From Paenibacillus harenae (GTDB lineage: Bacteria; Bacillota; Bacilli; Paenibacillales; Paenibacillaceae): DNA of 64,000 nucleotides. The notes beneath the pieces were generated by a model that did no database searches, had not been told where the DNA came from, and saw only the letters and a program-made list of their open reading frames with translations. The stretch covers positions 124,001 to 188,000 of the forward strand of contig NZ_JAUSST010000001.1 of NCBI RefSeq assembly GCF_030812415.1. The letters are read 5' to 3'. The stretch's first letter is position 1. Each line of letters begins with the position of its first letter. Of the stretch, positions 8,429-17,199 are shown in pieces. A program made the translations under genes and the position numbers.

Positions 8429-9071
8429 AATCGTTGCCGCCTTCCGACCGGTCGAACAGACCGCGTTTCTTCACCTTCTCGATCGCTTCCTTGCTGCTTT
8501 TGACGCCGAATTTCTTGAGCATTTTGTTCACTTGATTTTTGAGCGTGCTCTCCGCTTTGAATAACTTCTGCTCGATCTGGCTCTGCGTATGTCCGGCCTC
8601 TATGAGCTCGTACACTTCTCTCTCGGCCGGTGTCAAGTCCTTGAGCTGCTCTTCGCGCTTCAGCCTGGCGAACTCCTTAAGGAGCGCCTCCATCGGAGCA
8701 GGATAGAGATGGGCGTTCCTTATTGCCTGCGGCAGTTCTTTGAACTGCGTTTTCTCCAAATAATGAATCGCTCCGGCCGTAAAAGCTTTCGTCATCGATT
8801 GCTCGTCATTTAACGACGTTAACATTATAATTTTAGCCGAGGTTAGCCCATGCAGCTCCATCGCAGTCTGAATGCCGTCGAGCTTGCTGCCAGCCAGTTG
8901 TATGTCCATAAGTAGAATATCGATCTGCGTCGTCTGCGCTCCGCGTATCGCCTCATCGGCGTTCGTAGCTGCACCGACGACGAGTATATCCTCTTCACGG
9001 TTCAAATACGAAGTGATCGCTTTGATCCAGTCCGGATCGTCCTCCACGACAAACACTTTGATATGATTCAT
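8427..9071 (-). CDS. NarL/LuxR-family response regulator
   Basis: 214 residues: receiver domain with acidic pocket D11/D12, phospho-acceptor D56 (LLMDIQL) and lysine in YLEKTQF, then a LuxR-type helix-turn-helix (about 145-205, LTPAEREVYELIEAGHTQSQ). It is the partner of the histidine kinase encoded just upstream (38 bases apart, same strand). ATG 9071 is chosen over the ATG 18 bases earlier because GGGAGG sits seven bases before it. Targets are unknown. Confidence 0.88.
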   Translation of the reverse strand: MNHIKVFVVEDDPDWIKAITSYLNREEDILVVGAATNADEAIRGAQTTQIDILLMDIQLAGSKLDGIQTAMELHGLTSAKIIMLTSLNDEQSMTKAFTAGAIHYLEKTQFKELPQAIRNAHLYPAPMEALLKEFARLKREEQLKDLTPAEREVYELIEAGHTQSQIEQKLFKAESTLKNQVNKMLKKFGVKSSKEAIEKVKKRGLFDRSEGGND

Positions 9072-9109
9072 TTCATAGCCTCCCGGCATGCCTGTCGGAT
9101 GCCTGCGTT

Positions 9110-10447
9110 TTATTGAATTCGAACAACTTTATGCCGCGGAAAATAAAACGAAACCGTTAGCCCGCCTTTGTCACCGTTAGATAGCTTCACGTTGCCGCCG
9201 CTTTTCGCCATTACGTTATAGACGTAAGATAAGCCAAGACCGAAGTTTTTACCTGATTTGCCGCTGCTGTAGAAAGGATCGAATACTCGCGCAAGGTGCT
9301 CCTGGGGAATGCCATGCCCGCTGTCTTGAATTGTCAGCACGACTGCGCGTTTTACAGCCTCCAATCGGATGCTTAACTTTCCCTTTTCTTCCGCAGCCAT
9401 TGCGTCGCATGCATTCGTTAGAATGTTGCTTATCGCTTCGGACAAGTGGATCGGATCGCATACAATGACTGGCTTGACCACATAACTGGTTGCAACTTCC
9501 ACGTTATATTTCTGAAACAAGCCGACGTGATGGGCGATACATTGATCCATCAGCTTATCGAGCCGGTACGATTGCTCCTGCAGCACGATCGGCTTCATTT
9601 GGTTATGAATGCGCGAGACCATGCCCAGCATATGTTCGGTTGCATTTTCGATAATTTGCATATGCTGCTGCGATTGCTCGTTGGCCACGTCGGTGTCGCT
9701 ATAGATGCTTTTCAAATTTTCGGTGCTTATTGCAATCTTGCCAATCTCGTTTTTGATGGTATGGTTCAGGAGCGCCGTACCCGAGCTGACAGCCTGCATC
9801 GTGCTTTGGAGCGGATCCTGCACGAACTTAAGCCTAACGCCGAGCACCCCGTAAAGAAAGGTGCAGAGCAACGCCAGCGCAAATGAATAGATCATAAAAA
9901 CCGATATATACTGGAAGAAATCGAACGCCGGATAGATCACTTTAGCAACGTAAATAAAGATAAGAACGCCGAGCAAGGGCGGTACGATGATGAGCATCGA
10001 TATGAACCGATTCCGCTTCATGCGCGCATCCGTCTCTTGCCAGAACGACGTAATAAGCATATAGCAGGACGCTAAATAATAAGGTGCGCTGCATAAGAGC
10101 AACACGATGTAAAAAATGCTGCGATTCGGCAAGCTGTATTCGAGAATAGCGATGATCATGGAAGGAATAAGCAGGAACGTCTTCGCATAATTGCGTTTTC
10201 TTCTCGTCTGCAGCTTGTCCGCATACAATAAACTGAATATAAGCACGCCATAAGGCGTTATTGTATAGTTCAATAGCTGAACAAGTCTGGCCGCAGCCAG
10301 AGCGTCTTGCTCGATAAGCCAATCCGAAGTGCCTCCTATAGACGCAAAAAATAGGAAAAACGATGTCCAGCGACTCGTTTCGCTGTTTCGATTGTTCAGC
10401 AATACGATGATCGCAGCCAGCAGCAACGCGGCAAAATAAAATAACAT
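9110..10447 (-). CDS. Multi-span sensor histidine kinase
   Basis: 445 residues. About seven membrane spans fill residues 1-210, with no large external domain, which suggests sensing within the membrane. The phospho-acceptor histidine is H229 in LLNHTIKNEIGKI. The ATPase domain has the N box NILTNACDAM (near 340), G1 box DSGHGIP (near 378) and GLGLSYVYNVM (near 412). It is co-oriented with, and directly upstream of, the NarL-type regulator, forming a two-component pair. The signal is unknown. ATG follows AAGGACGG. Confidence 0.88.
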   Translation of the reverse strand: MLFYFAALLLAAIIVLLNNRNSETSRWTSFFLFFASIGGTSDWLIEQDALAAARLVQLLNYTITPYGVLIFSLLYADKLQTRRKRNYAKTFLLIPSMIIAILEYSLPNRSIFYIVLLLCSAPYYLASCYMLITSFWQETDARMKRNRFISMLIIVPPLLGVLIFIYVAKVIYPAFDFFQYISVFMIYSFALALLCTFLYGVLGVRLKFVQDPLQSTMQAVSSGTALLNHTIKNEIGKIAISTENLKSIYSDTDVANEQSQQHMQIIENATEHMLGMVSRIHNQMKPIVLQEQSYRLDKLMDQCIAHHVGLFQKYNVEVATSYVVKPVIVCDPIHLSEAISNILTNACDAMAAEEKGKLSIRLEAVKRAVVLTIQDSGHGIPQEHLARVFDPFYSSGKSGKNFGLGLSYVYNVMAKSGGNVKLSNGDKGGLTVSFYFPRHKVVRIQ

Positions 10448-10519
10448 GACGTTGTACCGTCCTTATTCACGAAAGATTACTTACATCCTACCACAGAATG
10501 GATGCTCTAGTAAGAAGAA

Positions 10520-10551
10520 AACCCAGTCCCCTTCGAGAAGGGGCTGGGCTT
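10520..10551 (-). terminator. Intrinsic terminator downstream of ydjO-like gene
   Basis: The arms ACCCAGTCCCCTT and AAGGGGCTGGGCT pair around GAGA. The minus-strand copy is followed by TTTTCTTCTT. It separates the ydjO-like gene from the histidine kinase gene. Confidence 0.8.
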
Positions 10552-10570
10552 TCCGGTTTGTATGGTTGAT

Positions 10571-10789
10571 TTAAAAGTCGGATTTAGGCTTTCGCGGCTG
10601 CGGCTTCGCTTTGTTCTGCACGGCCGGCAGATGTCTCATGCTTCGCAGCATCGGTCCTTTGCAGATCGGGCATGCTTGTTCGGATTCAGCCGCGAATTCA
10701 TCGCGTACCCATGCTTTGCAGTCGCTGTTTTTGCATTTCCATATTTTCGTCGGTTTTAGCTTCGGTTTTGGATCATCGCTAGTTGTCAC
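10571..10789 (-). CDS. YdjO-family cold-inducible-type zinc-ribbon protein
   Basis: A 72-residue protein with two cysteine pairs, C19/C24 (CKNSDC) and C40/C43 (CPIC), arranged as a zinc ribbon, plus AWVRDEF and a basic, proline-rich tail. This is the pattern of the YdjO family, whose Bacillus subtilis member is cold-induced. Start is GTG at 10789 after AAAAGGGG. It is monocistronic, ending at its own terminator. Confidence 0.75.
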   Translation of the reverse strand: MTTSDDPKPKLKPTKIWKCKNSDCKAWVRDEFAAESEQACPICKGPMLRSMRHLPAVQNKAKPQPRKPKSDF

Positions 10790-10823
10790 GCTGCTGTGGT
10801 CCCCTTTTTCATTTCATTGCTCT

Positions 10824-11912
10824 TTATACGGTTATATACACGGGTTGTACGCATACCGGCTTCGATACCGTTACGCTTTGTCCAGTAAATGTAAGCTTGC
10901 CGCTTGCTTCATCCACTGCGAATGTCGCGATATTGTTTGTGTCGCGGTTTGCAACGAGAAGATATCGTCCGTTTGGCGTCAGTGCAAAATGACGCGGATG
11001 CCCGCCCTGAACGGATATATGCTGGATGGTCGTCAACTTGCCCGCTTGTTCATCGACTGCATACACAACGATACTGTCATGTCCGCGATTGGATCCATAT
11101 ACGAATTTGCCATCCTTGCTAATCGCGATTTCAGCGCAAGAATTGTCGCCTTCAAAGCCTTCAGGCAATGTCGAAACCGTCTCGATCGTCGATAACCGAC
11201 CGGAAGCTGCGTCGAACGCAAACGCAGTAACGGTCGAATCCACCTCGTTAATGACATACGCGAAGCTGCCGCTCGGATGGAAGGTCAGATGACGTGGTCC
11301 GGCTCCGGGATGAAGAGAAACTTCCGCCACGCGATTCAGCTTGCCGGCTTGCTTGTCGACCGTGTAAGTGAAGATTTTGTCCAAGCCTAAATCTTGAACG
11401 AGCAAATAATTGCCATCCGGGCTATAGAACGAGGAATGCGGATGCGGACGATCTTGGCGCTCAGGATGAACGCTGCTGCCTGAATGCTGCGCAACGTCGA
11501 GCTTCTCCCCGATCCTACCATCCTCCTTAATCGCATGAAGGCCAATCATTCCGCCATGATAGCTTGTAACCGTTGCAAAACGTTTGCTTGCATCCAGCTG
11601 AATGTGGCATGTCGTTGAATCGACCGTAATCGCGCGGTTAAGCAGCGTAAGCTTTCCCGCTGCTCCGTCGATGGCATACGCCACGGCTTCCCCTACTTTG
11701 CGTCCATCTTCCGTCGTCGTCTCCGAAATCGAAAACAGACGGTTGTGCTCTGCATCCACTTGAACGAACGTTGGATTTTTAAGTCCTTCATAATCATTTA
11801 ATAACATTAATTGTCCGGCTTCTTCATCAAAAGCATACACATAGACTCCGCTCTCTTCAGCCTCCGAATAGGAACCGGCGAAGACGAGCAAGCGCTGTTG
11901 CTCTGCACTCAT
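10824..11912 (-). CDS. Lactonase-family beta-propeller protein (6-phosphogluconolactonase-like)
   Basis: 362 residues of repeating blades, with each blade carrying a motif such as VYAFDEEAGQL, AYAIDGAAGKL, TYTVDKQAGKL and AFAFDAASGRL. This is the seven-bladed propeller of the lactonase family (YkgB/Pgl). Such proteins hydrolyse 6-phosphogluconolactone in the oxidative pentose phosphate pathway, though many homologues are uncharacterised. Conserved HPHSSFYSPDGNYL and GPRHLTFHPSGSFAYV are visible. No signal peptide; cytoplasmic. Start ATG follows GGGGGGA. Confidence 0.85.
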   Translation of the reverse strand: MSAEQQRLLVFAGSYSEAEESGVYVYAFDEEAGQLMLLNDYEGLKNPTFVQVDAEHNRLFSISETTTEDGRKVGEAVAYAIDGAAGKLTLLNRAITVDSTTCHIQLDASKRFATVTSYHGGMIGLHAIKEDGRIGEKLDVAQHSGSSVHPERQDRPHPHSSFYSPDGNYLLVQDLGLDKIFTYTVDKQAGKLNRVAEVSLHPGAGPRHLTFHPSGSFAYVINEVDSTVTAFAFDAASGRLSTIETVSTLPEGFEGDNSCAEIAISKDGKFVYGSNRGHDSIVVYAVDEQAGKLTTIQHISVQGGHPRHFALTPNGRYLLVANRDTNNIATFAVDEASGKLTFTGQSVTVSKPVCVQPVYITV

Positions 11913-12003
11913 GTATTATTCCCCCCAAACCATTTAACAAGCACGTTCACTATTATAAGATGATTGCCATTGCAAAACAATCTTGACGTCCGTCCATTGT
12001 TCG

Positions 12004-12219
12004 TTATTGATCTTCGCTGCCGGCTTTTATCTGCCGCAATACCCATATTCGCCCCGACCATTCGACAACATCGCCGACCTTGATGCCTGAGGCGAGCTTA
12101 CTTAGCGGAATCGTGCTTATCTTGCCCTCACAGTTGATTTCAGCGCATTCAAAAAGCAGACGGCGCACTACCGCCGTCCGCTTGATTTGACATTTGCCGT
12201 TCTGATCTGGAGTAATCAT
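12004..12219 (-). CDS. Hypothetical protein, 71 aa, coupled to the DsbA-family gene
   Basis: A small soluble protein with three cysteines (C10, C24, C29) and a beta-rich C-terminal half (IKVGDVVEWSGRIWVLRQI) that looks like a small barrel. The ATG at 12219 overlaps the TGA of the upstream DsbA-family gene (ATGA), so translation is coupled. No strong ribosome site of its own is visible. I do not recognise the family; a redox-related role is only suggested by position. Confidence 0.55.
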   Translation of the reverse strand: MITPDQNGKCQIKRTAVVRRLLFECAEINCEGKISTIPLSKLASGIKVGDVVEWSGRIWVLRQIKAGSEDQ

Positions 12220-12944
12220 TCCGTTCGTTGCGAGCGGCCAGCGTCCGGTGCGCAGACGCCATCCGCGCATGATACATCATCATCGCCATCGACTTGAATG
12301 AGGGTCGGGTGCTTCTCGTCCCAAGCCTTCTTCAGCGTACTAAGGAATGTCTCCGGCGCCTGAGCACCGGAAACCGCGTATTTACGATCGAATACGTAGT
12401 ATGGCACGCCTCGTATGCCAAGCGTGCTGCCTTCGTTTTCTTCGCCGCGGACAGCATCGGCATATACGTCAGAAGCGAGCACTTTAGTCGCCGCTTCTGC
12501 ATCGAGACCGACTTCTGCGGCCAACTGAGCTAGCTTCTCTCGATTGCCGACATTGTCGTTGTCCGTGAAATGGGCTTTAAACAGACGTTCCGAGAGCTCC
12601 TTGTCTTTGCCTTGCGATGCCGCGAAATGCATAAGTCGATGCGAGTCGAACGTGTTCGTTTCGACTTGACCGTCGAAGTTGAACGTCAGACCGACCTCTG
12701 CGGCTTGTTGCGCGACGTTAACCGTATTCGCTTTCGCCTGTTCGATCGTCATGCCGTATTTTTTCGACAGCATTTCATAAGTACTCTTGCCCGATTCTGC
12801 ATCCGCCCCCGGATCTAGCTCGAAGCTGCGGTATACGACTTCGATTTTGTCATTATGTTCGAACTTGCTAAGCCCCAATTCAAATCTTCTCTTGCCAATA
12901 TAACAAAACGGACATACATAATCCGACCATATTTCCACTTTCAC
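12216..12944 (-). CDS. DsbA-family oxidoreductase, FrnE-like
   Basis: A 242-residue thioredoxin-fold protein with a helical insertion. The active-site CPFC is at residues 11-14, following EIWSDYV, and the cis-proline region is GIRGVPYYVFD. FrnE-type proteins are cytoplasmic (no signal peptide here) and act in thiol/disulfide or oxidative-stress handling. GTG at 12944 is chosen since GGAGG lies eight bases before it; the GTG at 12953 overlaps that site. The C-terminal tail adds a CADGVCAPD cysteine pair. The next gene overlaps its stop. Confidence 0.85.
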   Translation of the reverse strand: MKVEIWSDYVCPFCYIGKRRFELGLSKFEHNDKIEVVYRSFELDPGADAESGKSTYEMLSKKYGMTIEQAKANTVNVAQQAAEVGLTFNFDGQVETNTFDSHRLMHFAASQGKDKELSERLFKAHFTDNDNVGNREKLAQLAAEVGLDAEAATKVLASDVYADAVRGEENEGSTLGIRGVPYYVFDRKYAVSGAQAPETFLSTLKKAWDEKHPTLIQVDGDDDVSCADGVCAPDAGRSQRTE

Positions 12945-12978
12945 TGCAAGCACCTCCGAATAATAATTGTAGGATTAC

Positions 12979-13037
12979 TAACTCAATATCAAAATGAGAG
13001 TTACTTTCATTATAACCGATAAAGTGCGATTTGCGAA
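12979..13037 (-). promoter_or_regulatory. Sigma-A promoter with inverted repeat before the DsbA-family gene
   Basis: On the minus strand, TTCGCA (13032-13037) and TATAAT (13009-13014) are 17 bases apart. Downstream of the predicted start lies an inverted repeat, TAACTC and GAGTTA at 12979-12984 and 12998-13003, which could bind a repressor. The regulator is unknown. Confidence 0.6.
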
Positions 13038-13100
13038 CATCGGCAAGAAGTTCGTAAATAAGTTTACATAATAATTTTTATGTAATGTTCGAAACAAATA

Positions 13101-13142
13101 AAAAAGCGTCTTGAGATTAAAATTCTCAAAACGCCGCTTTTT
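13101..13142 (-). terminator. Intrinsic terminator of the SleB-like gene
   Basis: A long stem pairs AAAAGCGTCTTGAGA with TCTCAAAACGCCGCTTTT (small bulge). On the minus strand it ends in a T run. It follows the stop codon at 13143 directly. Confidence 0.8.
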
Positions 13143-13799
13143 TTAAACTGCGAATATATGCCGACCAATCTTAACCGTCTGCTGACGCGACCAGATCCAT
13201 TTGGAAGTGGCCGTAACCGGGTTGAAGTAATACAACGCGTCTTGCGTCGGATCGTTACCGCGGACAGCTTCTAGCGCTGCTTTGTATGCTGTCGAGTCCG
13301 GCTTCAAATTGTATTGCCCATCGTCAACGGCCGTGAATGCGCCAGGCTGTTCGATTACGCCTTGTACCGTATTGGGGAAACTCGAAGAGGCGACGCGGTT
13401 CATAACGACCGCCCCTACAGCGATCTGGCCTTTGAAAGGCTCGCCGCGCGATTCCGCATAAATAATGCGGGCAAGCAAATCAAGCTCCTTCTGATTGACA
13501 GACACCTTCTTAAGCGTCTCCCACGTTTGTTTGCCGGCAATTCCGTCGACTTCGATGCTGTAATCCTTCTGAAAATTCATCAAAGCGTCGTACGTATTCT
13601 CGCCGAAGAACAACGTAACCGAGCTATCGAAATAACCTAACGTTTTCAGTCTGTACTGCAAGTCCGGAACGTCCGGACCCGTACTGCCGTACTTCAACGT
13701 TGCAGGAGCAGCCGCATTCGCTTGCGGTGTCGAAATCGATAATGCCAGCATAATTCCGATCAATACAGCCATACTATAATTAATCCATCGTTTATTCAT
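13143..13799 (-). CDS. SleB-like cell wall hydrolase
   Basis: 218 residues: signal peptide (about 1-30, ending ANA-AAP), a peptidoglycan-binding domain (about 38-95, GPDVPDLQYRLKTLGYF), and a SleB-type hydrolase domain (about 105-218) with the likely catalytic E116 in ARIIYAESRGEP, then VGAVVMNRV and DALYYFNP. SleB is a lytic transglycosylase that degrades spore cortex during germination. The domain order matches SleB; relatives with the same layout also act in vegetative cells, so the spore role is probable but not certain. No ypeB partner gene adjoins. ATG follows AAGGAGG. Confidence 0.85.
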   Translation of the reverse strand: MNKRWINYSMAVLIGIMLALSISTPQANAAAPATLKYGSTGPDVPDLQYRLKTLGYFDSSVTLFFGENTYDALMNFQKDYSIEVDGIAGKQTWETLKKVSVNQKELDLLARIIYAESRGEPFKGQIAVGAVVMNRVASSSFPNTVQGVIEQPGAFTAVDDGQYNLKPDSTAYKAALEAVRGNDPTQDALYYFNPVTATSKWIWSRQQTVKIGRHIFAV

Positions 13800-13941
13800 C
13801 GTTATAAATATCCTCCTTCATTGCCGAATCGTATACATTCTCAAATGGTCATATCGATCGTCGGTCGTTTGGTTTTTTCGAGTGTAGCATAAGCACTCAC
13901 TTAAATGTAACCCAAATCTATATATTACATATATTTACTAG

Positions 13942-13970
13942 TTTTCATTTTTCTCATTTACTGATATAAT
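13942..13970 (+). promoter_or_regulatory. Extended -10 sigma-A promoter of the candidate small RNA
   Basis: TGATATAAT (TATAAT at 13965-13970 with the upstream TG) and a -35-like TTTTCA at 13942-13947, with 17 bases between. No ORF begins downstream before a terminator at 14029-14073. Confidence 0.65.
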
Positions 13971-13976
13971 TTCTTG

Positions 13977-14078
13977 TCGATTTTGAAGGCTGAACCTTAG
14001 AGCCCCAACGGTTTTGGGTTATATGAACAATAAGGCGCTTCATCCTGCTTCGTCGGATGCTGCGCCTTATTTTAATTT
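13977..14078 (+). ncRNA. Candidate small RNA of about 100 nt
   Basis: A short transcription unit with the promoter at 13942-13970 and an intrinsic terminator at 14029-14073 (AATAAGGCGC pairs with GCGCCTTATT, inner CATCC with GGATG, then TTTT). A 5' hairpin pairs CCCAA and TTGGG at about 14004-14019. No start codon with a ribosome site is present. It matches no RNA family I recognise. The rest of the 448-base gap between the SleB-like gene and the recombinase holds the dif-like site. Confidence 0.5.
14029..14073 (+). terminator. Intrinsic terminator of the candidate small RNA
   Basis: AATAAGGCGC and GCGCCTTATT form the outer stem; CATCC and GGATG the inner stem. A short T run follows on the plus strand. 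Confidence 0.75.
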
Positions 14079-14174
14079 CCGGTTCGCGTTGTGACTTTGC
14101 TGTGTGATTGCTACAATATAGGAGATTCGGTTCGGTAGATTGCTTTTAATGAATATGTGCAGCCATATTTCAAC

Positions 14175-14202
14175 ACTTAACTTAAATATAATTATGTAAA
14201 CT
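14175..14202. other. dif-like Xer recombination site upstream of xerS-like gene
   Basis: A 28-base site with left arm ACTTAACTTAA, six-base centre ATATAA and right arm TTATGTAAACT. The right arm equals the 11-base right arm of the Bacillus subtilis dif site as I remember it, and the left arm shares its ACTT start and AA end. It lies 45 bases before the recombinase ATG. Confidence 0.5.
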
Positions 14203-14247
14203 TAATGAAACTAATTATTTACGACATTAATAATGAGGTGCAAGCGA

Positions 14248-15333
14248 ATGAATATCATTAAGCAAAAAGACCGGCTGGAGCTCGACAAAAAAATACCGAC
14301 GATGCCCTGGTTCATCGAGAAATTCATTAATTATAAGCTGCCAGACCTCTCCCCCTCCTCTCTGCTTGAATACATACGGGACTACGACACTTTTCTGAGA
14401 TGGCTGATGGCGGAAGGTTTATCCTCGGCAAGCGATGTCAGACATGTCACGCTGCTCGAGTTGGAACAGTTGCATATGGACAGCATTGACGGCTACCGCA
14501 TGTTCCTATCTACCTATAAGGAAGAGAGAAACAGCAAAACGACGATCTCCCGCAAGCTCTCCTCTCTTCGCTCCTTGTTTCATTACTTAAGCCAAATTGC
14601 CGAGGACGAGCAGTTTTACCCTCTATTGAAACGGAATGTGATGGCCAAAGTATCGATCAAGCGGACGCATAAGCCGAAGGATACGGCGGCCAAGCTGGAA
14701 GGCAAGCTGCTGCAAGAGGAGGAAATATCGGAGTTTATGCACTATGTGAAGCAGCAATATGAAACGGATATCGCATCGAATAAACAAGCGCTTTACTCTT
14801 ATGAGCTGAATAAAACGAGAGATGCATGCATTATTAGCTTTATTCTTCATTCGGGACTTCGCGTATCGGAGCTCGTTAATCTGAATGTCGACGATGTAGA
14901 CGTAAAGAAGAAGCTGGCTCATGTGTACCGTAAAGGACGCAACGACGACAACTTTAAGACGCCGGTATATTTTCGCCAAGAGGCGGTTGAAGATTTGCAG
15001 GCGTATTTGATGCTGCGGGAGACGCGATATAAAGCTCAGAAGCGCGAGAAGGCGTTGTTTTTGGCGATTGCCAATGGCAAGAACGAAGGGGCGAGGATGA
15101 CGAAGCGTGCCATCCAGGAGATGGTCATTAAGTACGCCAAACGTTTCGGCAAGCCGTACTTATCAGTCCACAAATTGAGGCATTCGTTCGCGACGGACTA
15201 CTATCTCCGCAACGATATCTACAAGACGCAAGAGCAATTAGGCCACGCCTCGCCGGAAACGACGCAAATCTATGCGCATCTGACCGACAAGACGATGGCC
15301 CTTGCCATTGATCGAACGAAAGAGAATGAATGA
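14248..15333 (+). CDS. xerS: Tyrosine recombinase, XerS-like
   Basis: 361 residues. The N-terminal core-binding domain (about 25-150) contains YKLPDLSPSSLLEYIRDYD. The catalytic domain shows all key residues: R205 (HSGLRVSEL), K229, H308 and R311 (HKLRH), H333 (LGHAS) and the nucleophile Y342. Length and N-terminal pattern match XerS rather than the shorter XerC/XerD/CodV/RipX, which are about 300 residues. XerS alone resolves chromosome dimers at dif-SL in streptococci. Start at ATG 14248 after GAGGTG; the earlier ATG at 14233 overlaps that site. A dif-like sequence lies just upstream, as dif-SL does next to xerS. Confidence 0.8.
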   Translation: MNIIKQKDRLELDKKIPTMPWFIEKFINYKLPDLSPSSLLEYIRDYDTFLRWLMAEGLSSASDVRHVTLLELEQLHMDSIDGYRMFLSTYKEERNSKTTISRKLSSLRSLFHYLSQIAEDEQFYPLLKRNVMAKVSIKRTHKPKDTAAKLEGKLLQEEEISEFMHYVKQQYETDIASNKQALYSYELNKTRDACIISFILHSGLRVSELVNLNVDDVDVKKKLAHVYRKGRNDDNFKTPVYFRQEAVEDLQAYLMLRETRYKAQKREKALFLAIANGKNEGARMTKRAIQEMVIKYAKRFGKPYLSVHKLRHSFATDYYLRNDIYKTQEQLGHASPETTQIYAHLTDKTMALAIDRTKENE

Positions 15334-15365
15334 TTGCTGTTTTAAACGAATAACGTAAAATCCGC

Positions 15366-17171
15366 CTAACTCGTCTGCAAAATAACCGATTCCTGCATCG
15401 ATAACTGCGTCAATACAAGATTCGCATATAGCCCGCTTTGCTTCATTAGCGCTTCATGCGAGCCTTGCTCGGCGATTCGCCCGTCCTGTACGACGAGAAT
15501 CAGATCGGCATCCCGAATCGTTGACAGCCGGTGCGCGATAATGAAAGCCGTCCGGCCTGCGAGCAGCGTCTGAAGCGCTTCTTGGATATGCTGCTCCGTC
15601 TCGGTATCGACGCTCGAAGTCGCCTCGTCGAGAATGAGAATGCGCGGATCGGACAGCAATACCCGTCCGAACGCCAGCAGTTGGCGCTGGCCGACCGACA
15701 GCTTCGATCCGCGTTCCTCCACCTCGGTCGCATAACCGTCAGACAATTGCGCGACGACCCTGTCTAACCGAACGCTCTCCCCCGCTTTGCGAAGCTGCTC
15801 GTCTGTCGCTTCCTCATTGCCGTAGCGCATATTTTGTTCCACCGTTCCGGCGAAGATGAACGAATCCTGCAGCACGATCCCCATTTGCTTGCGCAGCGAC
15901 TCAAGCGTCGCATTTTTCACGTCCATGCCGTCAATTCGAACGCTGCCGTCCGTGGCGTCATAGAATCGCATGAGCAGATTGACGATCGTGCTTTTGCCTG
16001 CTCCCGTTGGACCTACAAGCGCCACGCGTTGACCCGGCTTCACCTTGAAGCTTACATCGTGAAGCACATTCGGCTTATTGTCATCGTACCGGAATGAGAC
16101 ATGCTCGAACTCCACGCCTCCATCTATCGGCGGCAGCTCGCGGGCATTGCTGCTGTTTTTCACTTCGGAGTCGGTATCCAGCACCTCGAATATACGTTCC
16201 GCCGATGCCATGGCCGAGAGCAATTGACTGTACACCTTCGACAAAGCGCTTAGCGGCCCCCAGAATCTCCATAAATAGTTGATGAAAGCCATAATGAAAC
16301 CAAGCGACAAAGCTCCGTCGATGACGCGAATTGCGCCGAACCATACGACGATGCAAGTCCCGATCATACCGATCATTTCGACAAGCGGATAGACGGTCGA
16401 TTCAAGCGTGATGGCGCGCATGAAAGCTTTTTTGTTGCGTGTATTGATCTCATTAAACTTGTCGTTGTTTTTGCTTTGGCGCGAGAACGCCTGAACGACT
16501 CGGATCCCTTGAATCGTCTCGTTCAAGTTACCGTTGATCGCGGACATCGTTGATCGGGATCGCGACCATGAGCCTTCGATCTTCGGCCTGACTTTGGCAA
16601 CGATAACGTACAGAAGCGGCATCATGATGAACGATAACAGGGCAAGCTGCCAATCCATCCAGAACAAAATAATGACGATGCCGAGCAAGTGCGTCACTTC
16701 CATCACCATCGTAATCAAGCCGCCGTTAATCAGCTCGCCGATGGCGTTCGTATCATTCGTAATCCGCGACATAATCTTGCCCGCCGGGCGGCCATCGAAG
16801 AACCGGAACGACAGACTCTGGAGATGGTTGAACAACTGCTGTCGCAGATCGAATAAGATCCGTTGTCCGGTAAAGTTAATCCATCTCGTATGCATCCAGC
16901 TGAACAGCCAGCTGACCAAACGGATGCCTAGCAGCGATATCCCAAGCGCCGTAATGACGGCAAAGTTCTTATCTCCGATGCCTTTATCGATAATATAAGC
17001 GAGTATGATCGGCTCGGATAAGCTCAGCAGCATATTGAACAGAACAATGACGACAACCAAACTCATTAGCCTTCGGTACGGGTATAAGTAGCGCAGCATA
17101 CGCCGCATATATTTCATATTAAACGGCTTTTCCTCGATATCTTCGTCCATATCCCATTCGACTTGACTCAT
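15366..17171 (-). CDS. ABC exporter half-transporter, YfiC-like
   Basis: 601 residues: a six-span ABC transmembrane domain (about 35-325) and an ATPase domain (about 355-590). Walker A is GPTGAGKS, the signature is the unusual LSVGQ, and the Walker B region is ILILDEATSSVDT. It lies 28 bases downstream of a second half-transporter, so the two probably form a heterodimeric multidrug or lipid exporter like Bacillus YfiBC or BmrCD. Both ATPase halves keep the catalytic glutamate after Walker B. The operon is preceded by a leader attenuator. Substrate unknown. Confidence 0.87.
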   Translation of the reverse strand: MSQVEWDMDEDIEEKPFNMKYMRRMLRYLYPYRRLMSLVVVIVLFNMLLSLSEPIILAYIIDKGIGDKNFAVITALGISLLGIRLVSWLFSWMHTRWINFTGQRILFDLRQQLFNHLQSLSFRFFDGRPAGKIMSRITNDTNAIGELINGGLITMVMEVTHLLGIVIILFWMDWQLALLSFIMMPLLYVIVAKVRPKIEGSWSRSRSTMSAINGNLNETIQGIRVVQAFSRQSKNNDKFNEINTRNKKAFMRAITLESTVYPLVEMIGMIGTCIVVWFGAIRVIDGALSLGFIMAFINYLWRFWGPLSALSKVYSQLLSAMASAERIFEVLDTDSEVKNSSNARELPPIDGGVEFEHVSFRYDDNKPNVLHDVSFKVKPGQRVALVGPTGAGKSTIVNLLMRFYDATDGSVRIDGMDVKNATLESLRKQMGIVLQDSFIFAGTVEQNMRYGNEEATDEQLRKAGESVRLDRVVAQLSDGYATEVEERGSKLSVGQRQLLAFGRVLLSDPRILILDEATSSVDTETEQHIQEALQTLLAGRTAFIIAHRLSTIRDADLILVVQDGRIAEQGSHEALMKQSGLYANLVLTQLSMQESVILQTS

Positions 17172-17199
17172 GCAGCACCTCGTTTCTTAGGTAAAATGG

